Virus record (IMG/VR): IMGVR_UViG_3300045921_000443
Coordinates: 1 to 42,195 of that record
Reading direction: 5' to 3' (one strand)
DNA from: a virus
DNA length: 42,195 nt
Every line of letters begins with the position of its first letter. Positions within the stretch are counted from its first letter, which is position 1. A model generated the notes under the pieces. That model worked only from the letters and a program-made list of their open reading frames with translations. It was not told the origin of the DNA and ran no database searches. Made by a program: the position numbers and the translations under genes. Of the stretch, positions 41,413 through 42,195 are shown piece by piece.

Positions 41413-42195
41413 AAAGAAAAATACTTAATATTTCTGGTGGAGCTACTAAAATAGCTGGTTTAGCAGGTGCTATTGATTATATCGTAAATGAATATAATTA
41501 TAAGCCTACTGATATAACTGGAATTAGTTCAGGGGCTATTTTAGCATTACCTGTAGCTATGAACAAATGGAATGAAATAAGAACTTTAACTACTTCTTTT
41601 ACATTAGATGATATTTTTGATAAAAAACCAATTAGTAAAAATAATAAAATAACATTTAATGCTATTTTGCGTGCATTATCAGGAAAGTTATCGTTTGGAA
41701 CACAAAATAATTTAAAAACCACACTAGGGCGAGTTATAACTCCCTTAGATTTTTTTCATTATCAAAACGATGAACAATACCCCAATTGTTATATAGGTTC
41801 AGTTGATTTTAAAACAGGAGCAAGAAAAGTTTTTAATTTAAAAAACAAAGAAATTACTTATGATAATTTTCTCGATCTAGTTAATGCTAGCGCTTCTATT
41901 CCTTTAGCAGTAGAACCGGTTCACTTCAATAATTATATATTATACGACGGAGGAGTTCGTAATCATATATTATCTACTTGGGCTTTAGAAAATATAGAAA
42001 ACATTGAATTTTCTATATCTGTATTTTCTAGACCAAAAGAGATTGTAGACATATTAGAAAACAAATGGGACCCTAAAAGTGTAATAGATGTTTTTAACAG
42101 ATATATTGCAATTACTAATATTGAAATTAGTAAAAGTGATGAAGAAAACGAAAAATTATTAGTAAAATTATTATCTAAAAAAGGACATTATGTAG
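41409..42195 (+). CDS. Patatin-like phospholipase (partial, off the window)
   Basis: The ATG at 41409 overlaps the upstream stop. About 262 residues are visible and the frame is open to the end of the window. The patatin hallmarks are present: a glycine-rich oxyanion segment SGGATKIAGLAG (9-20), the nucleophile elbow GISSG with S40, and the catalytic Asp in YDGG (D180). Patatin-like acyl hydrolases cleave fatty-acyl esters of membrane lipids. In a phage this could help membrane breakdown at release or act on host membranes. No signal peptide is present, so access to membranes from the cytosol is likely. Confidence 0.8.
   Translation, partial: MKRKILNISGGATKIAGLAGAIDYIVNEYNYKPTDITGISSGAILALPVAMNKWNEIRTLTTSFTLDDIFDKKPISKNNKITFNAILRALSGKLSFGTQNNLKTTLGRVITPLDFFHYQNDEQYPNCYIGSVDFKTGARKVFNLKNKEITYDNFLDLVNASASIPLAVEPVHFNNYILYDGGVRNHILSTWALENIENIEFSISVFSRPKEIVDILENKWDPKSVIDVFNRYIAITNIEISKSDEENEKLLVKLLSKKGHYV

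Noticed and set aside
1-42195. Head genes (terminase, portal, major capsid, prohead protease)
   Set aside because: None of the large proteins shows their motifs; they must lie outside the window, so the capsid-targeting idea for the leader cannot be tested here.

Overview
The window is a stretch of a large, very AT-rich tailed-phage genome. I infer a Bacteroidota host, probably Flavobacteriia. Start codons follow A-rich leaders without Shine-Dalgarno sequences. Three intergenic copies of a promoter-like motif (TTG, 20 nt, TATCTTTA or TATGTTTA) resemble the Bacteroidota TTTG/TAnnTTTG promoter. Several small proteins look like families common in phages of that phylum. No terminase, portal, capsid or tRNA gene is visible, so this is only part of the genome.

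Layout. (1) 1-10561, plus strand: a CYTH-domain protein, a run of ~117-aa small proteins, then a tail/baseplate block with a 1517-aa protein, a gene that appears frameshifted at an A7 run, an ADP-ribosyltransferase-like protein and a small membrane protein. (2) 10562-11374: convergent non-coding region with a terminator, a dispersed hairpin element and a tandem iteron-like array. (3) 11375-21395, minus strand: accessory region with an HNH-like protein, an RNA ligase, small zinc-ribbon and hypothetical proteins, two tandem leucine-rich-repeat proteins and a cluster of paralogous small proteins ending in (Q)xxNELI. (4) 21586-29312, mostly plus: tail-fibre and structural genes, with a two-gene minus-strand insert at 22589-23181. 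(5) 29743-42195, plus: DNA metabolism, with a gp32-type ssDNA-binding protein, RecA/UvsX-like recombinase, 5'-3' exonuclease, a DnaB/gp41-type helicase split by a split intein, class Ia ribonucleotide reductase (nrdA, nrdB), a repeat protein interrupted by TGA, and a patatin-like phospholipase running off the right edge.

How it works together. The replication block gives a T4-like set: ssDNA coating, strand exchange, primer removal, unwinding and dNTP supply. The active helicase must be rebuilt by protein trans-splicing of two separately translated polypeptides. The tail blocks supply baseplate-like and fibre proteins, including an HNLN-type fibre end and a tail-collar/HxH fibre. The accessory region looks plastic: duplicated genes, gene-end relics, repeated hairpins and repeated promoters.

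Most notable: the split intein in the helicase; a ten-member paralogous family with a conserved C-terminal peptide; a shared N-terminal leader on two LRR proteins and the ADP-ribosyltransferase-like protein, possibly a virion-packaging signal; and a multi-hairpin non-coding region at 30150-30279.
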